From assembly GCF_026239655.1 (NCBI RefSeq), contig NZ_JAPIVO010000001.1, positions 620,001 through 684,000 of the forward strand: DNA of 64,000 nucleotides. Reading direction: 5' to 3'. A program made the position numbers and the translations under genes. Shown here one piece after another: positions 7,912 to 16,841 of this stretch (positions are counted from its first letter, which is position 1; every line of letters starts with the position of its first letter). The notes under the pieces were generated by a model. That model was given only the letters and a program-made list of their open reading frames with translations. It was not told the origin of the DNA and did no database searches. This stretch comes from Pedobacter sp. MR2016-24 (GTDB lineage Bacteria; Bacteroidota; Bacteroidia; Sphingobacteriales; Sphingobacteriaceae).

Positions 7912-10233
7912 ATGAAATCATATATACAAGCGGAAGAGTGGAACATTATTGAGGAAGGTTTTGATCCTCACCTGAATAAAATATCTGAAAGTATCTTCAG
8001 TATTGGTAATGGCCGTATGGGGCAGCGTGCAAATTTTGAAGAGAGCTATAGTGGTGAGACCTTACAGGGCAATTATGTTGCGGGTGTATATTATCCTGAT
8101 AAAACCCGTGTGGGATGGTGGAAAAATGGTTATCCGGAATATTTTGCTAAAGTATTAAATGCGGCCGACTGGATGTGTCTGGAGCTGAAAGTTGATGACG
8201 AGATTGTAGATTTAAGCTTATGCAAAGTTACCGCTTTCAAACGGGTGCTGAACATGAAAGCAGGTTACCTGGAACGTTCCTTCACGGCTGAACTTGCTTC
8301 GGGGAAGCAAATTAAAGTGATCTCAAAACGTTTCTTCAGTATTGCTAACGACGAGGTAGCCGCATTGCATTATCAGCTGGTAGCGCTTAATTTCTCTGCT
8401 AAACTAACGATCAGCTCTTTCATTGATGGCGATGTTAAAAATCAGGACTCCAATTATGATGAGAAATTTTGGGACGAGGTCAGTAAAACCCAGAATGAAA
8501 GCGGGTCATTCCTGACCATGCGTACTAAGAAAACGGCATTTGAAGTAACGACTGGTGTTAAAACGGTAGTCCTGCATAACGGCACAGCTCTAGCACTTGC
8601 CCAAAATGAAGCTAATAAAGAAAAATACCTGGGGGAATCAGCCTCTATTGCTATCGCGGAAAATTCAACTGTAGATATCTATAAATATGCCACCAATCTT
8701 TCCTCACAGATTTATGATACAGCAGAACTATTAACTACTGCGGTTAATGTGATCAATGCTGCTGTAGAAAAAGGATTTGAAGTATTGCTGGAAGAGCAGG
8801 CTGCTGCATGGGCAGCGAAATGGGAAGAGGGTGATATCATCATTGAAGGTGATGTATCTGCCCAGCAAGCTATCCGCTTCAATATTTTTCAGCTGAACCA
8901 GACTTATACGGGTAAGGATGCCCGTTTAAATATCGGCCCCAAAGGTTTTACAGGCGAAAAATACGGAGGTTCTACGTATTGGGATACTGAAGCATATTGC
9001 ATCCCCTTTTATCTCTCTACTGCACCGCAGGAAGTTTCGAGAAATCTGCTGATTTACCGTTATAAACATTTGCAAAAAGCAATTGAAAATGCGGAGAAAT
9101 TAGGCTTTAACAAGGGAGCCGCTTTATACCCGATGGTGACCATGAATGGTGAAGAATGCCATAATGAATGGGAAATCACTTTCGAAGAAATCCACCGGAA
9201 CGGAGCTATCGCGTTTGCGATATTTAACTATATCAGGTATACGGGCGATCAAAGTTACCTGAAAGAATTTGGCCTCGAAGTACTGATTGGTATTGCGAGG
9301 TTCTGGAAGCAGCGTGTAAACTGGAGTGCTGATAAAAAGCAGTTTGTGATGCTGGGTGTAACAGGACCTAACGAATATGAAAACAATGTAAACAATAACT
9401 GGTATACCAATACTTTGGCTGCCTGGTGTTTAAGTTATGCTGTTGAAGCGGCAGGGATAGTGAAGGCAGAGGATGCCGTGCAATATCAGGTGATTATCGA
9501 AAAAACAGCGTTAGACGAGCTTACAGAGTTTGCGGACTGGACAGCCGTAGCAGAAAATATTTACCTGCCTTATGATGAAGAACAAGGTGTTTTTCTACAG
9601 CAGGATGGATTTTTAGATAAAGAGCAGATTTTGGTGAAAGACCTGCCGGCTACTGAACGTCCTTTAAATCAAAAATGGAGTTGGGACAGGATCCTGCGTT
9701 CCGGATTTATCAAACAGGCTGATGTACTGCAGGGAATGTATTTCTTCGAAGATAATTATGATCTGGAATCACTGCGCCGGAACTTTGACTTTTATGAGTC
9801 GCGCACCGTACATGAAAGCTCACTGTCGCCTTGTGTACATAGTATTTTAGCGGCTAAGTTAAATGACGGAGAACGTGCATATGAGTTCTATCTCCGTACT
9901 GCACGTTTGGATCTTGATGATTATAATAATGATACAGAAGACGGTCTGCATATCACTTCCATGGCAGGTACCTGGATGAGTATTGTGGAAGGCTTTGCCG
10001 GGATGCGGGTACGTGACGGACATTTGTCTTTCAATCCTTTTCTTCCTGAACAATGGAATTCTTTCTCCTTCATCATCGGTTTCCGCGGCGTTCAGCTCAG
10101 GATAAAAATCAGGAAAGAAGAGATGGCTATCATTAATCCTGCAAAAGAATTGCTGGACATTAATATCTTTAACAAGTCTTACAGTATTCCGGAGGGTGAA
10201 ACTGTAATTGCCTATAAGGGATTATTGGTATGA
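7912..10233 (+). CDS. mapA: GH65 disaccharide phosphorylase, probably maltose phosphorylase
   Basis: Inverting phosphorylase (773 residues) that splits an alpha-glucosidic disaccharide with phosphate into beta-glucose 1-phosphate and glucose. The chosen ATG at 7912 opens MKSYIQAEEW, a usual GH65 N-terminus; the frame is open 30 codons further up but only from an ATG inside pgmB, with a basic, unrelated stretch. Visible are the substrate motif GGSTYWDTE, general acid E488 in GVTGPNEYENN (Lactobacillus maltose phosphorylase uses E487) and the phosphate-site motif TVHESSLSPCVHS. No signal peptide, so cytoplasmic. Trehalose or kojibiose phosphorylases share these motifs; the neighbouring susCDE and amylases favour maltose. 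Confidence 0.92.
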   Translation: MKSYIQAEEWNIIEEGFDPHLNKISESIFSIGNGRMGQRANFEESYSGETLQGNYVAGVYYPDKTRVGWWKNGYPEYFAKVLNAADWMCLELKVDDEIVDLSLCKVTAFKRVLNMKAGYLERSFTAELASGKQIKVISKRFFSIANDEVAALHYQLVALNFSAKLTISSFIDGDVKNQDSNYDEKFWDEVSKTQNESGSFLTMRTKKTAFEVTTGVKTVVLHNGTALALAQNEANKEKYLGESASIAIAENSTVDIYKYATNLSSQIYDTAELLTTAVNVINAAVEKGFEVLLEEQAAAWAAKWEEGDIIIEGDVSAQQAIRFNIFQLNQTYTGKDARLNIGPKGFTGEKYGGSTYWDTEAYCIPFYLSTAPQEVSRNLLIYRYKHLQKAIENAEKLGFNKGAALYPMVTMNGEECHNEWEITFEEIHRNGAIAFAIFNYIRYTGDQSYLKEFGLEVLIGIARFWKQRVNWSADKKQFVMLGVTGPNEYENNVNNNWYTNTLAAWCLSYAVEAAGIVKAEDAVQYQVIIEKTALDELTEFADWTAVAENIYLPYDEEQGVFLQQDGFLDKEQILVKDLPATERPLNQKWSWDRILRSGFIKQADVLQGMYFFEDNYDLESLRRNFDFYESRTVHESSLSPCVHSILAAKLNDGERAYEFYLRTARLDLDDYNNDTEDGLHITSMAGTWMSIVEGFAGMRVRDGHLSFNPFLPEQWNSFSFIIGFRGVQLRIKIRKEEMAIINPAKELLDINIFNKSYSIPEGETVIAYKGLLV

Positions 10234-11987
10234 TCGCCCTGCGCCGGAATTTAGCTGTTGTTATATTAATATTTTCAGGATTTATGAATGATGCTTTAGC
10301 GCAGGAGAATAAAAAGATAATGGTTTACCAGCTTTTACCAAGGTTATTTGGTAATCAGCACCAACAGAATATTCCCTGGGGAACTATAGAACAGAATGGC
10401 AGCGGTAAGTTTGCAGATATTAACGGACCTGCATTGGATGGAATTAAAGAGTTAGGGACTACACATGTGTGGTTTACGGGAGTAATTGCTCATGCAACAC
10501 TCACTTCCTATAATGATACTGACCTGGCGGCAAATAATGCAAATGTTGTGAAAGGCAGGGCTGGCTCTCCTTACGCGGTGAGAGATTATTATGATGTGGA
10601 TCCGGATCTGGCTGTTGAGGTGAAGAACAGGATGGGGGAGTTTGAAGAACTGATCCGTAGAACACATGCAAAGGGCCTGAAAGTGATTATCGACTTTGTG
10701 CCTAATCATGTGGCACGTCAGTATCGTTCTTATGCTAAACCTGCCGGGGTTAAAGATTTTGGTGAAGGGGATGATGTGCATGTAGCCTTTAGTGCAGCGA
10801 ACGATTTCTATTACGTTCCGGGAAAAGATCTAGTTGTACCATCGCTGAAAGCGGAACAGCATAGTCCATTAGGAGAGCTGCAGCAACAAAAATACGTGGA
10901 ATCGCCTGCAAAAGCTACTGGTAACAATGTGTTTTCTGAAAAGCCGGGAATAGACGATTGGTATGAAACGGTAAAGCTGAATTATGGTGTAGATTATGAA
11001 AATCATATTGCACAGCATTTCAATCCCACTCCGGAAGTATGGACCAAAATGAGGGATATCCTGGTATATTGGACAGATAAAGGGGTGGATGGGTTTCGCT
11101 GTGATATGGCAGAAATGGTGCCTCTTGCATTTTGGGGATGGGTAATTCCTGAAGTAAAAAAAGTGAAACCGGGCCTGATTTTCATTGGTGAGGCTTACGA
11201 TCCCTCTACTTATAAATCTTACCTGACTACCGGTCAGTTTGATTACCTCTACGATAAAGTAGGACTCTATGATGGCCTTAAAAAGCTGATCAGAAGTGAA
11301 GAACATGCAGATGTAAATGATATCAGGAAAGTCTGGCAAGTAGAAAGCGCTGGCTTCGGCGATCAGATGCTACGTTTTCTGGAGAACCACGATGAAGAGC
11401 GTATCGCTTCAAATGGTTTTGCTGGCAGGGCAGAACTGGCACTTCCTGCAATGGTGGTCTCAGCAACACTATCAGGCGGACCCGTAATGACTTATTTTGG
11501 TCAGGAAGTAGGCGAGCCTGCAAGGGGAGCAGAAGGCTTTGGCGGAGAAGACAACCGGACAACAATTTTTGATTACTGGGGGGTACCTGAGCATCAGAAA
11601 TGGATGAATGGCGGTGCCTTTGATGGCGGACAGCTTGGAACCGCACAGAAGGCGCTGCGGGATTATTACGTTAGGTTACTTCAGTTCACAGCATCTTCTG
11701 CAGCGCTGGCTAAGGGAGAATTCTGGGAGATTCCGGTAAACGGGAATATGAACAAACGCATGTATGGTTATGTGCGTTATACGGCTACTCAACGATTGCT
11801 GATCCTGGTTAATTTTGACCGTCATTACCGTATGGAAGGCCAGGTGCAGATTCCTGAGCGCATTTTACAGCATAAGCCATTCACCCACGCAGAAGATAAG
11901 CTGTCTGATCTGAAAATTAACGATATTAAAGAAAATAAAATACCTGTATGGGTATTACCAATGAGCGCGCAGATTTTAGAATTTTAA
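10230..11987 (+). CDS. Exported GH13 alpha-amylase family hydrolase
   Basis: Secreted or periplasmic GH13 enzyme of 585 residues with a signal peptide ending DALAQE near residue 25. Conserved regions are complete: VIIDFVPNH (D155 to H160), GVDGFRCDMAEM with nucleophile D292, FIGEAYDP with acid/base E321, and FLENHDEERIAS with D388. The start ATG overlaps the GH65 stop as ATGA, so the two are translationally coupled. It lacks the cyclomaltodextrinase N-domain of the SusA-like neighbour, so the two amylases probably cut different products. There is no lipobox, so it is not a surface SusG-type lipoprotein. Exact specificity is unknown. Confidence 0.9.
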   Translation: MIALRRNLAVVILIFSGFMNDALAQENKKIMVYQLLPRLFGNQHQQNIPWGTIEQNGSGKFADINGPALDGIKELGTTHVWFTGVIAHATLTSYNDTDLAANNANVVKGRAGSPYAVRDYYDVDPDLAVEVKNRMGEFEELIRRTHAKGLKVIIDFVPNHVARQYRSYAKPAGVKDFGEGDDVHVAFSAANDFYYVPGKDLVVPSLKAEQHSPLGELQQQKYVESPAKATGNNVFSEKPGIDDWYETVKLNYGVDYENHIAQHFNPTPEVWTKMRDILVYWTDKGVDGFRCDMAEMVPLAFWGWVIPEVKKVKPGLIFIGEAYDPSTYKSYLTTGQFDYLYDKVGLYDGLKKLIRSEEHADVNDIRKVWQVESAGFGDQMLRFLENHDEERIASNGFAGRAELALPAMVVSATLSGGPVMTYFGQEVGEPARGAEGFGGEDNRTTIFDYWGVPEHQKWMNGGAFDGGQLGTAQKALRDYYVRLLQFTASSAALAKGEFWEIPVNGNMNKRMYGYVRYTATQRLLILVNFDRHYRMEGQVQIPERILQHKPFTHAEDKLSDLKINDIKENKIPVWVLPMSAQILEF

Positions 11988-12019
11988 GTGCTCATCACTA
12001 ACCAAAAAAGCTATCCATT

Positions 12020-13369
12020 ATGGAACAAAATAGAGTTGCTGCTTCAAAACCAAGATTGTCTAAAGCCCAGATCTTTAATCTGAGTGCCGGATTTTTCGGA
12101 ATACAGTTTGGTTTCGCCCTTCAAAATGGAAATGCATCAAGAATTCTGCAGACATTCGGTGCAGATGTGGAGCATCTTTCTCTTTTTTGGCTTGCAGCAC
12201 CTTTAACAGGAATGATTGTTCAACCTCTGATCGGATATTATAGCGACAAGACCTGGAACCGTTTTGGCAGAAGAAGACCTTATTTCCTGGTTGGTGCAGT
12301 TCTAACTGCAATTGCATTAATTCTGATGCCTAATTCGGCCACGATGGCCAGCCTGATGCCACCTATCGTTATCGGTGCGGGGATGCTGATGATTATGGAT
12401 GCTTCCATTAATGTGGCGATGGAGCCATTCCGTGCTTTAGTGGCTGATAAATTACCAGAAAGTCAGCGGAGCTTTGGATTTTCTATGCAGACCTTTCTGA
12501 TTGGTGCAGGTGCTATTTCAGGCTCCTGGTTACCTTATATATTTTCTGAATACCTTGGTGCTTCAAAAGTTGCTGCTGCGGGACAAATTCCGAATAATGT
12601 TATCTATTCATTTTACGGAGGCGCGGCAATATTGTTGCTCACCATTTTATGGACGGTCATCAGTACCAAAGAATATCCGCCGGAAGAAATGGCCTTATAC
12701 CATGCCGGAGAACCTGAAGCAGAAGAGAGTAAAGGCATCATGTCTATTTTCACTGATTTCTCAAATATGCCGCTGACTATGAAACAGCTGGGTCTGGTGC
12801 AGTTTTTCTCCTGGTTCGCTTTATTTTCCATGTGGGTATTTACCACGCCTGCTATTGCACAGCATATCTATAAAGTGCTGCCGGGTGATACCTCTTCCGT
12901 TAAATTTGCTGATGCCGGGAACTGGGTGGGTATTTTATTCGGTGTATATAATGGCGTTTCTGCTATTTATGCATTGATTTTACCTGCAATCGCCAGGGCA
13001 ACCAGTCGTAAAGTTGCCCATGCATTTTCATTAATTGCGGGTGGAGCAGGATTATTGTCCATTTATTTCATCAGCAATCCTGATCACCTGATTTATTCTA
13101 TGATCGGTATCGGCCTGGCCTGGGGAAGTATTCTTTCCATGCCTTATGCGATCTTATCCAGTGCCATACCTGCCCGTAAAATGGGTGTTTACATGGGTAT
13201 TTTCAATTTCTTTATCACCATGCCACAGATTGTGAATGGCTTTTTCGGCGGACTGATTGTAAAAAAATTCTACCATGGTGAGGCGATCTATGCGATTGTG
13301 CTAGCGGGAATCTTCATGATTCTGGGCGCAGTATCCGTACTGTATATTCAGGGCAATAAAGAGAAGTAA
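12020..13369 (+). CDS. MFS sugar permease, SLC45/GPH-like, probable maltose importer
   Basis: Inner-membrane transporter of 449 residues with about 12 hydrophobic segments. The cytoplasmic loop 2-3 signature DKTWNRFGRRRPYFLVG is typical of the sucrose/maltose-type MFS (SLC45 and GPH relatives), as are AMEPFRALVADKLP and the short Gly-rich C-terminal helices. It begins 32 bp after the second amylase and ends the enzyme operon. Placed with GH65 and pgmB it probably carries maltose from periplasm to cytoplasm, supplying the phosphorylase. The substrate is inferred from context only. Confidence 0.88.
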   Translation: MEQNRVAASKPRLSKAQIFNLSAGFFGIQFGFALQNGNASRILQTFGADVEHLSLFWLAAPLTGMIVQPLIGYYSDKTWNRFGRRRPYFLVGAVLTAIALILMPNSATMASLMPPIVIGAGMLMIMDASINVAMEPFRALVADKLPESQRSFGFSMQTFLIGAGAISGSWLPYIFSEYLGASKVAAAGQIPNNVIYSFYGGAAILLLTILWTVISTKEYPPEEMALYHAGEPEAEESKGIMSIFTDFSNMPLTMKQLGLVQFFSWFALFSMWVFTTPAIAQHIYKVLPGDTSSVKFADAGNWVGILFGVYNGVSAIYALILPAIARATSRKVAHAFSLIAGGAGLLSIYFISNPDHLIYSMIGIGLAWGSILSMPYAILSSAIPARKMGVYMGIFNFFITMPQIVNGFFGGLIVKKFYHGEAIYAIVLAGIFMILGAVSVLYIQGNKEK

Positions 13370-13443
13370 CATTTTTAAGGCATTGTTCATAATGCTGATC
13401 CTTATCTTGATATTTAAAGATTATCAAACAAAAGATCAGCAGG

Positions 13444-14991
13444 ATGAATAAAATCTCTACTCTAATTATTGCCGGATTGTGCAGCGTTCAGCTAGCGAAT
13501 GCACAGGAAGTAAAACCGGATCCCAAACAACTTAAACCGAAATCGGCAGCAATGCCCGTTAATGAAGAAGTTAACTCTCGTAAAATTGTTACCGAAAGCG
13601 CTGTTGTTACCCAACATCAGGTAAACATCAAAGGTCAGCGTGTACCTTATAAGGCAACAACCGGAACCTTACCGGTATGGGATGAAGAAGGCAAAGCAAT
13701 AGCCGGGTTATTTTATACTTACTATGAACGTTCAGATGTAAAAGACCGGGCCAGTCGTCCTCTGGTCATCTCCTTTAACGGCGGGCCGGGTTCTGCGTCT
13801 GTATGGATGCATATCGCTTATACGGGACCTGTGGTATTAAACATCGATGATGAAGGTTATCCCGTGCAACCTTATGGTTACAAAGAAAATGGTGCTTCCA
13901 TTCTGGATATGGCAGATATTGTTTATATAGACCCGGTAAATACGGGTTACTCGAGGGCAATCAACAAAGATATTCCGGGGACCAAATTTTTTGGTGTAAA
14001 TGCAGATATCAAATACCTGGCAGAGTGGATCAATACATTTGTTACCCGGAACGACCGCTGGGCATCTCCTAAATTCCTCATTGGTGAGAGTTATGGCACC
14101 ACACGTGTTTCAGGCCTGGCACTTGAATTACAAAACTCACAATGGATGTATTTGAATGGCGTCATCCTGGTATCACCAACAGACCTGGGGATTGACAGGG
14201 GAGGCGCAATGACTGCTGCCCTGCGTTTGCCTTATTTTGCTGCTACTGCATGGTACCACAAAACATTGAACGCTGTTTTTCAAGCTAAAACGGTTCAGGA
14301 TTTTCTGCCGGAAGTAGAAGCCTATACTATGAACACACTTGTTCCCGCGATGGCTAAAGGGAGTCAGCTAAGTGATGCAGAGCGAAAAGAGATCGCTGCG
14401 AAAATGTCATTGTATGCAGGTATCAGCGAAAAGGTTATTCTTGAGCACAACCTGGATGTACCGGAGAACTTTTTCTGGAAAGAACTGCTACGGGATAAGG
14501 GTTATACAGTAGGTCGCCTGGATTCCCGTTATAAAGGAATGGACAGGCAGGATGCAGGAGAAGAACCTGATTATAATGCGGAACTGACTTCATGGCTGCA
14601 TTCCTTTACACCTGCAATCAATATGTATATCCGTAAGGAGCTGAATTATAAGACTGACCTGAAATACAATATGTTTGGTTCCGTGTATCCATGGGACAAT
14701 ACGAAGAACCGTACGGCGGAAAATCTGCGTCAGGCAATGGCACAAAATCCATATCTACACCTGATGGTTCAATCTGGTTATTTTGATGGTGCATGTGATT
14801 ATTTTAATGCTAAATATAATATGTGGCAAATGGATCCGGGAGGGCGGCTTAAAGAGAGGATGAGCTGGAAAGGCTATGAAAGCGGACATATGATGTATCT
14901 GAGGAAGAATGACCTGCAGACCGGCAACGATGATATCAGGGATTTTATTATAAAATCTTTACCTAAATCAGGAGTAGCTGCGAAGTTTTAA
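13444..14991 (+). CDS. Exported S10-family serine carboxypeptidase
   Basis: Secreted or periplasmic serine peptidase of 515 residues, cleaved signal peptide ending VQLANAQE. The alpha/beta-hydrolase core shows the S10 oxyanion motif SFNGGPGSASVWMH, nucleophile S216 in FLIGESYGTTR, a probable catalytic Asp at 448 in SGYFDGACDYF and His at 482 in YESGHMMYL. S10 enzymes remove C-terminal residues from peptides at acid pH; that activity is family knowledge. The gene stands alone 74 bp after the permease and 28 bp before accA, with no sign that it belongs to the maltodextrin pathway. Confidence 0.9.
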   Translation: MNKISTLIIAGLCSVQLANAQEVKPDPKQLKPKSAAMPVNEEVNSRKIVTESAVVTQHQVNIKGQRVPYKATTGTLPVWDEEGKAIAGLFYTYYERSDVKDRASRPLVISFNGGPGSASVWMHIAYTGPVVLNIDDEGYPVQPYGYKENGASILDMADIVYIDPVNTGYSRAINKDIPGTKFFGVNADIKYLAEWINTFVTRNDRWASPKFLIGESYGTTRVSGLALELQNSQWMYLNGVILVSPTDLGIDRGGAMTAALRLPYFAATAWYHKTLNAVFQAKTVQDFLPEVEAYTMNTLVPAMAKGSQLSDAERKEIAAKMSLYAGISEKVILEHNLDVPENFFWKELLRDKGYTVGRLDSRYKGMDRQDAGEEPDYNAELTSWLHSFTPAINMYIRKELNYKTDLKYNMFGSVYPWDNTKNRTAENLRQAMAQNPYLHLMVQSGYFDGACDYFNAKYNMWQMDPGGRLKERMSWKGYESGHMMYLRKNDLQTGNDDIRDFIIKSLPKSGVAAKF

Positions 14992-15019
14992 ATAAAATGC
15001 CTATTTTTACCGCCCACTT

Positions 15020-15982
15020 ATGGAACAGATAAAAACGACGTTTGATTTTGAAAAACCTATTGCTGAATTGATGCAGCAGATTGAAAAGGTTAAACAGGTT
15101 GCTGATAAGACAAAGGTAGATATGTCTGCAACACTTATCGAACTTGAAGAGAAATTAGTTAAAACTCAGAATGCCCTGTACACCAATTTAACCGGATGGC
15201 AGGAAGTTCAGTTGTCGCGTCATCCTGAAAGACCACAAACGCTGGATTATATCAGCATGATTTGTGATGATTTTATTGAAATGCATGGCGACCGTACTGT
15301 TGGTGATGATAAAGCTATTATCGGTGGTTTTGCAACTATTGCCGGACAGACCGTAATGATCATCGGGCACCAGAAAGGTAAGAACACTAAAGAGCGTCAG
15401 TACCGTAATTTTGGTATGGCCAATCCTGAAGGTTACCGCAAGGCATTACGCCTGATGCGTCTTGCAGAGAAATTCAATAAGCCTGTTATCTCTTTTATCG
15501 ATACAATGGGTGCTTACCCGGGTATTGAAGCTGAAGAGCGTGGTCAGGGTGAAGCTATCGCAAGAAACTTATTGGAAATGTCCGTATTAAAAGTGCCTAT
15601 CGTTTGCCTTATTATTGGTGAAGGTGCTTCTGGCGGTGCTTTAGGTATCGGAATTGGTGATAAAGTATATATGCTGGAGCATACCTGGTATTCTGTGATT
15701 TCTCCTGAGTCCTGTTCTTCTATCTTATGGAGAAGCTGGGATTTCAAAGAAAAGGCAGCAGAGTGCTTAAAACTTACCTCTACTGATATGTTTAAGAACA
15801 AATTAATTGATGGTGTAGTTAAGGAGCCACTTGGCGGTGCACATCAGAATCCTGCAGCTATGGCTGAAACCCTGAAAGCACAAATATTGAAAGATCTGAA
15901 AGAACTGGGCAAAGAGAAGACAGAAAAGATGATCAGTAACAGGATTGACAAATTCTGTGCAATGGGTGTTGTTAACGAGTAA
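15020..15982 (+). CDS. accA: Acetyl-CoA carboxylase carboxyltransferase subunit alpha
   Basis: Cytoplasmic subunit (320 residues) that, with AccD, transfers the carboxyl group from biotin to acetyl-CoA, the first step of fatty acid synthesis. The N-terminal coiled region ([20 protein letters not shown]) is followed by [14 protein letters not shown] and the crotonase-like core with [50 protein letters not shown] and the [10 protein letters not shown] motif. Length equals the family norm. A promoter-like TATTTTTA lies 11 bp before the ATG, and a strong terminator follows 18 bp after the stop, so it is probably monocistronic. Confidence 0.97.
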   Translation: MEQIKTTFDFEKPIAELMQQIEKVKQVADKTKVDMSATLIELEEKLVKTQNALYTNLTGWQEVQLSRHPERPQTLDYISMICDDFIEMHGDRTVGDDKAIIGGFATIAGQTVMIIGHQKGKNTKERQYRNFGMANPEGYRKALRLMRLAEKFNKPVISFIDTMGAYPGIEAEERGQGEAIARNLLEMSVLKVPIVCLIIGEGASGGALGIGIGDKVYMLEHTWYSVISPESCSSILWRSWDFKEKAAECLKLTSTDMFKNKLIDGVVKEPLGGAHQNPAAMAETLKAQILKDLKELGKEKTEKMISNRIDKFCAMGVVNE

Positions 15983-15994
15983 CAAGCTTAAAAT

Positions 15995-16243
15995 CTATAT
16001 AAAAGACCGGATGTTTGTCCGGTCTTTTTTTTTTGCATTTTTTAAGTGGTTATTGTTCCCAATATAGATGCTGTCTGACTGATTGCTGCGGTCATACGCA
16101 TTGAAGGCAATATATAGTTGATATGTTCTTCCTCTTTTCTTATCTATTTTTAAAGAATCTTTGCCTATATACCTGAATTGTCCTACTATGGAATGGTATT
16201 GCTTGTTTGGCTCCTTTGTCAATATCCGCCTACCAACTGACAA
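15995..16243 (-). pseudogene. Possible remnant of a small gene (no ATG)
   Basis: An 82-codon open frame on the minus strand with plausible protein-like composition, for example GQFRYIGKDSLKIDKK and YQLYIAFNAYDRSN. It has no ATG: the only near start is TTG at 16243, directly after an in-frame stop (16244-16246). Its last codons run through the accA terminator. I do not recognise the family. A degraded gene is more likely than a live one, and chance is also possible. Confidence 0.25.
16001..16032 (+). terminator. Terminator after accA
   Basis: Stem AGACCGGA (16004-16011) / TCCGGTCT (16018-16025), extendable by three A-T pairs, 6-nt loop, followed by a run of more than ten T from 16025. Confidence 0.92.
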
Positions 16244-16361
16244 TTAGCCTAAATGGTGTTTAAACTGACCCTAATAAGAATCTTATTCTACGTGAGATTT
16301 ATATTAATGATTACTTATGTCTCTGAAATTAAATAAATTTAATCTGTTATTTTTTTATTTG

Positions 16362-16369
16362 TATATTTG
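16362..16369 (+). promoter_or_regulatory. Putative -7 element for the SymE-like gene
   Basis: TATATTTG fits the Bacteroidota -7 consensus TAnnTTTG. I see no good TTTG 19 bp upstream, so support is partial. It would give a leader of about 55 nt. Confidence 0.35.
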
Positions 16370-16429
16370 TTTTGAGGAAGATCGTATCTGGCCGGAAAAT
16401 CAGGGGTTTAACATCATTAAATACTAAAA

Positions 16430-16723
16430 ATGAAAAATAATGGAAATTTAAGTACCAGAAAAATCACGGTACAGGCAAAGTATCTGGATAGTGGAAGTCG
16501 CAGGATGACCTCACAATTTTTGCTTTCGGGTATGTGGCTGGAAGATGCAGGGTTCAAACCCGGGGCAATTGTAGAAGTTGTTGTGCGTAATGGAGAATTG
16601 ATTCTTAAACCTTTAACCGAGGGCAGGGATATGAATCCGCCAGATAAAATGAGCAGGAGAAAGCAGCTGGGTATTGAAAAGATGACGCGTATGGCTGAAG
16701 CCATTGCAGCTGGTCAGGTATAA
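16430..16723 (+). CDS. SymE-family (AbrB-fold) toxin-like protein
   Basis: Small protein of 97 residues. Residues about 8-62 fit the SymE toxin pattern: KITVQAKY, then LSGMWLEDAGFKPGAIVEV, then NGELILKPL, the order of strands seen in the AbrB-like SymE fold. In E. coli SymE is an SOS-induced RNA- or nucleic-acid-associated toxin repressed by the antisense RNA SymR; whether this homologue is toxic is unknown. The basic C-terminal tail (MSRRKQLGIEKMTRM) is extra. No partner antitoxin protein is encoded beside it. It is flanked upstream by a possible gene remnant and downstream by the DUF2723 terminator. The alternative is a DNA-binding AbrB-like regulator. Confidence 0.72.
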   Translation: MKNNGNLSTRKITVQAKYLDSGSRRMTSQFLLSGMWLEDAGFKPGAIVEVVVRNGELILKPLTEGRDMNPPDKMSRRKQLGIEKMTRMAEAIAAGQV

Positions 16724-16744
16724 CCCTGGATGTTGAGCGCGCAT

Positions 16745-16793
16745 AAAAAATGGCTGAATAAACCACATTGCCTTGCAATTGTTTATTCAGCCA
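16745..16793 (-). terminator. Terminator of the DUF2723 gene
   Basis: Perfect 13-bp inverted repeat (16751-16763 / 16781-16793, TGGCTGAATAAAC and its complement) with an inner 5-bp stem ATTGC/GCAAT. Read on the minus strand it is followed by TTTTTT (16750-16745). On the plus strand no T-run follows, so it mainly serves the minus-strand gene. Confidence 0.85.
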
Positions 16794-16841
16794 TGCAGAA
16801 AAGTAATCTAATTACATTTCTTTATAATGTATGTACCGGTG

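Larger units (their letters stand above)
15983..16429. other. 447-bp intergenic region between accA and the SymE-like gene
   Basis: Holds the accA terminator, the possible minus-strand remnant (to 16243), a 15-nt palindrome AATAAGA-A-TCTTATT at 16273-16287, and a promoter-like TATATTTG at 16362-16369. The stretch 16244-16361 is otherwise AT-rich with no gene that I can support. The palindrome lies about 75 bp before the promoter box and could be an operator, but nothing else supports that. Confidence 0.5.

Noticed and set aside
10869-11339. 156-codon minus-strand frame
   Set aside because: Antisense to the GH13 amylase at 10230; composition of a shadow (His/Phe/Ile-rich), no motif.
16417-16704. 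95-codon minus-strand frame opposite the SymE-like gene
   Set aside because: Not a plausible antitoxin protein; it is an exact shadow. An antisense RNA remains possible but I found no consensus promoter for it.
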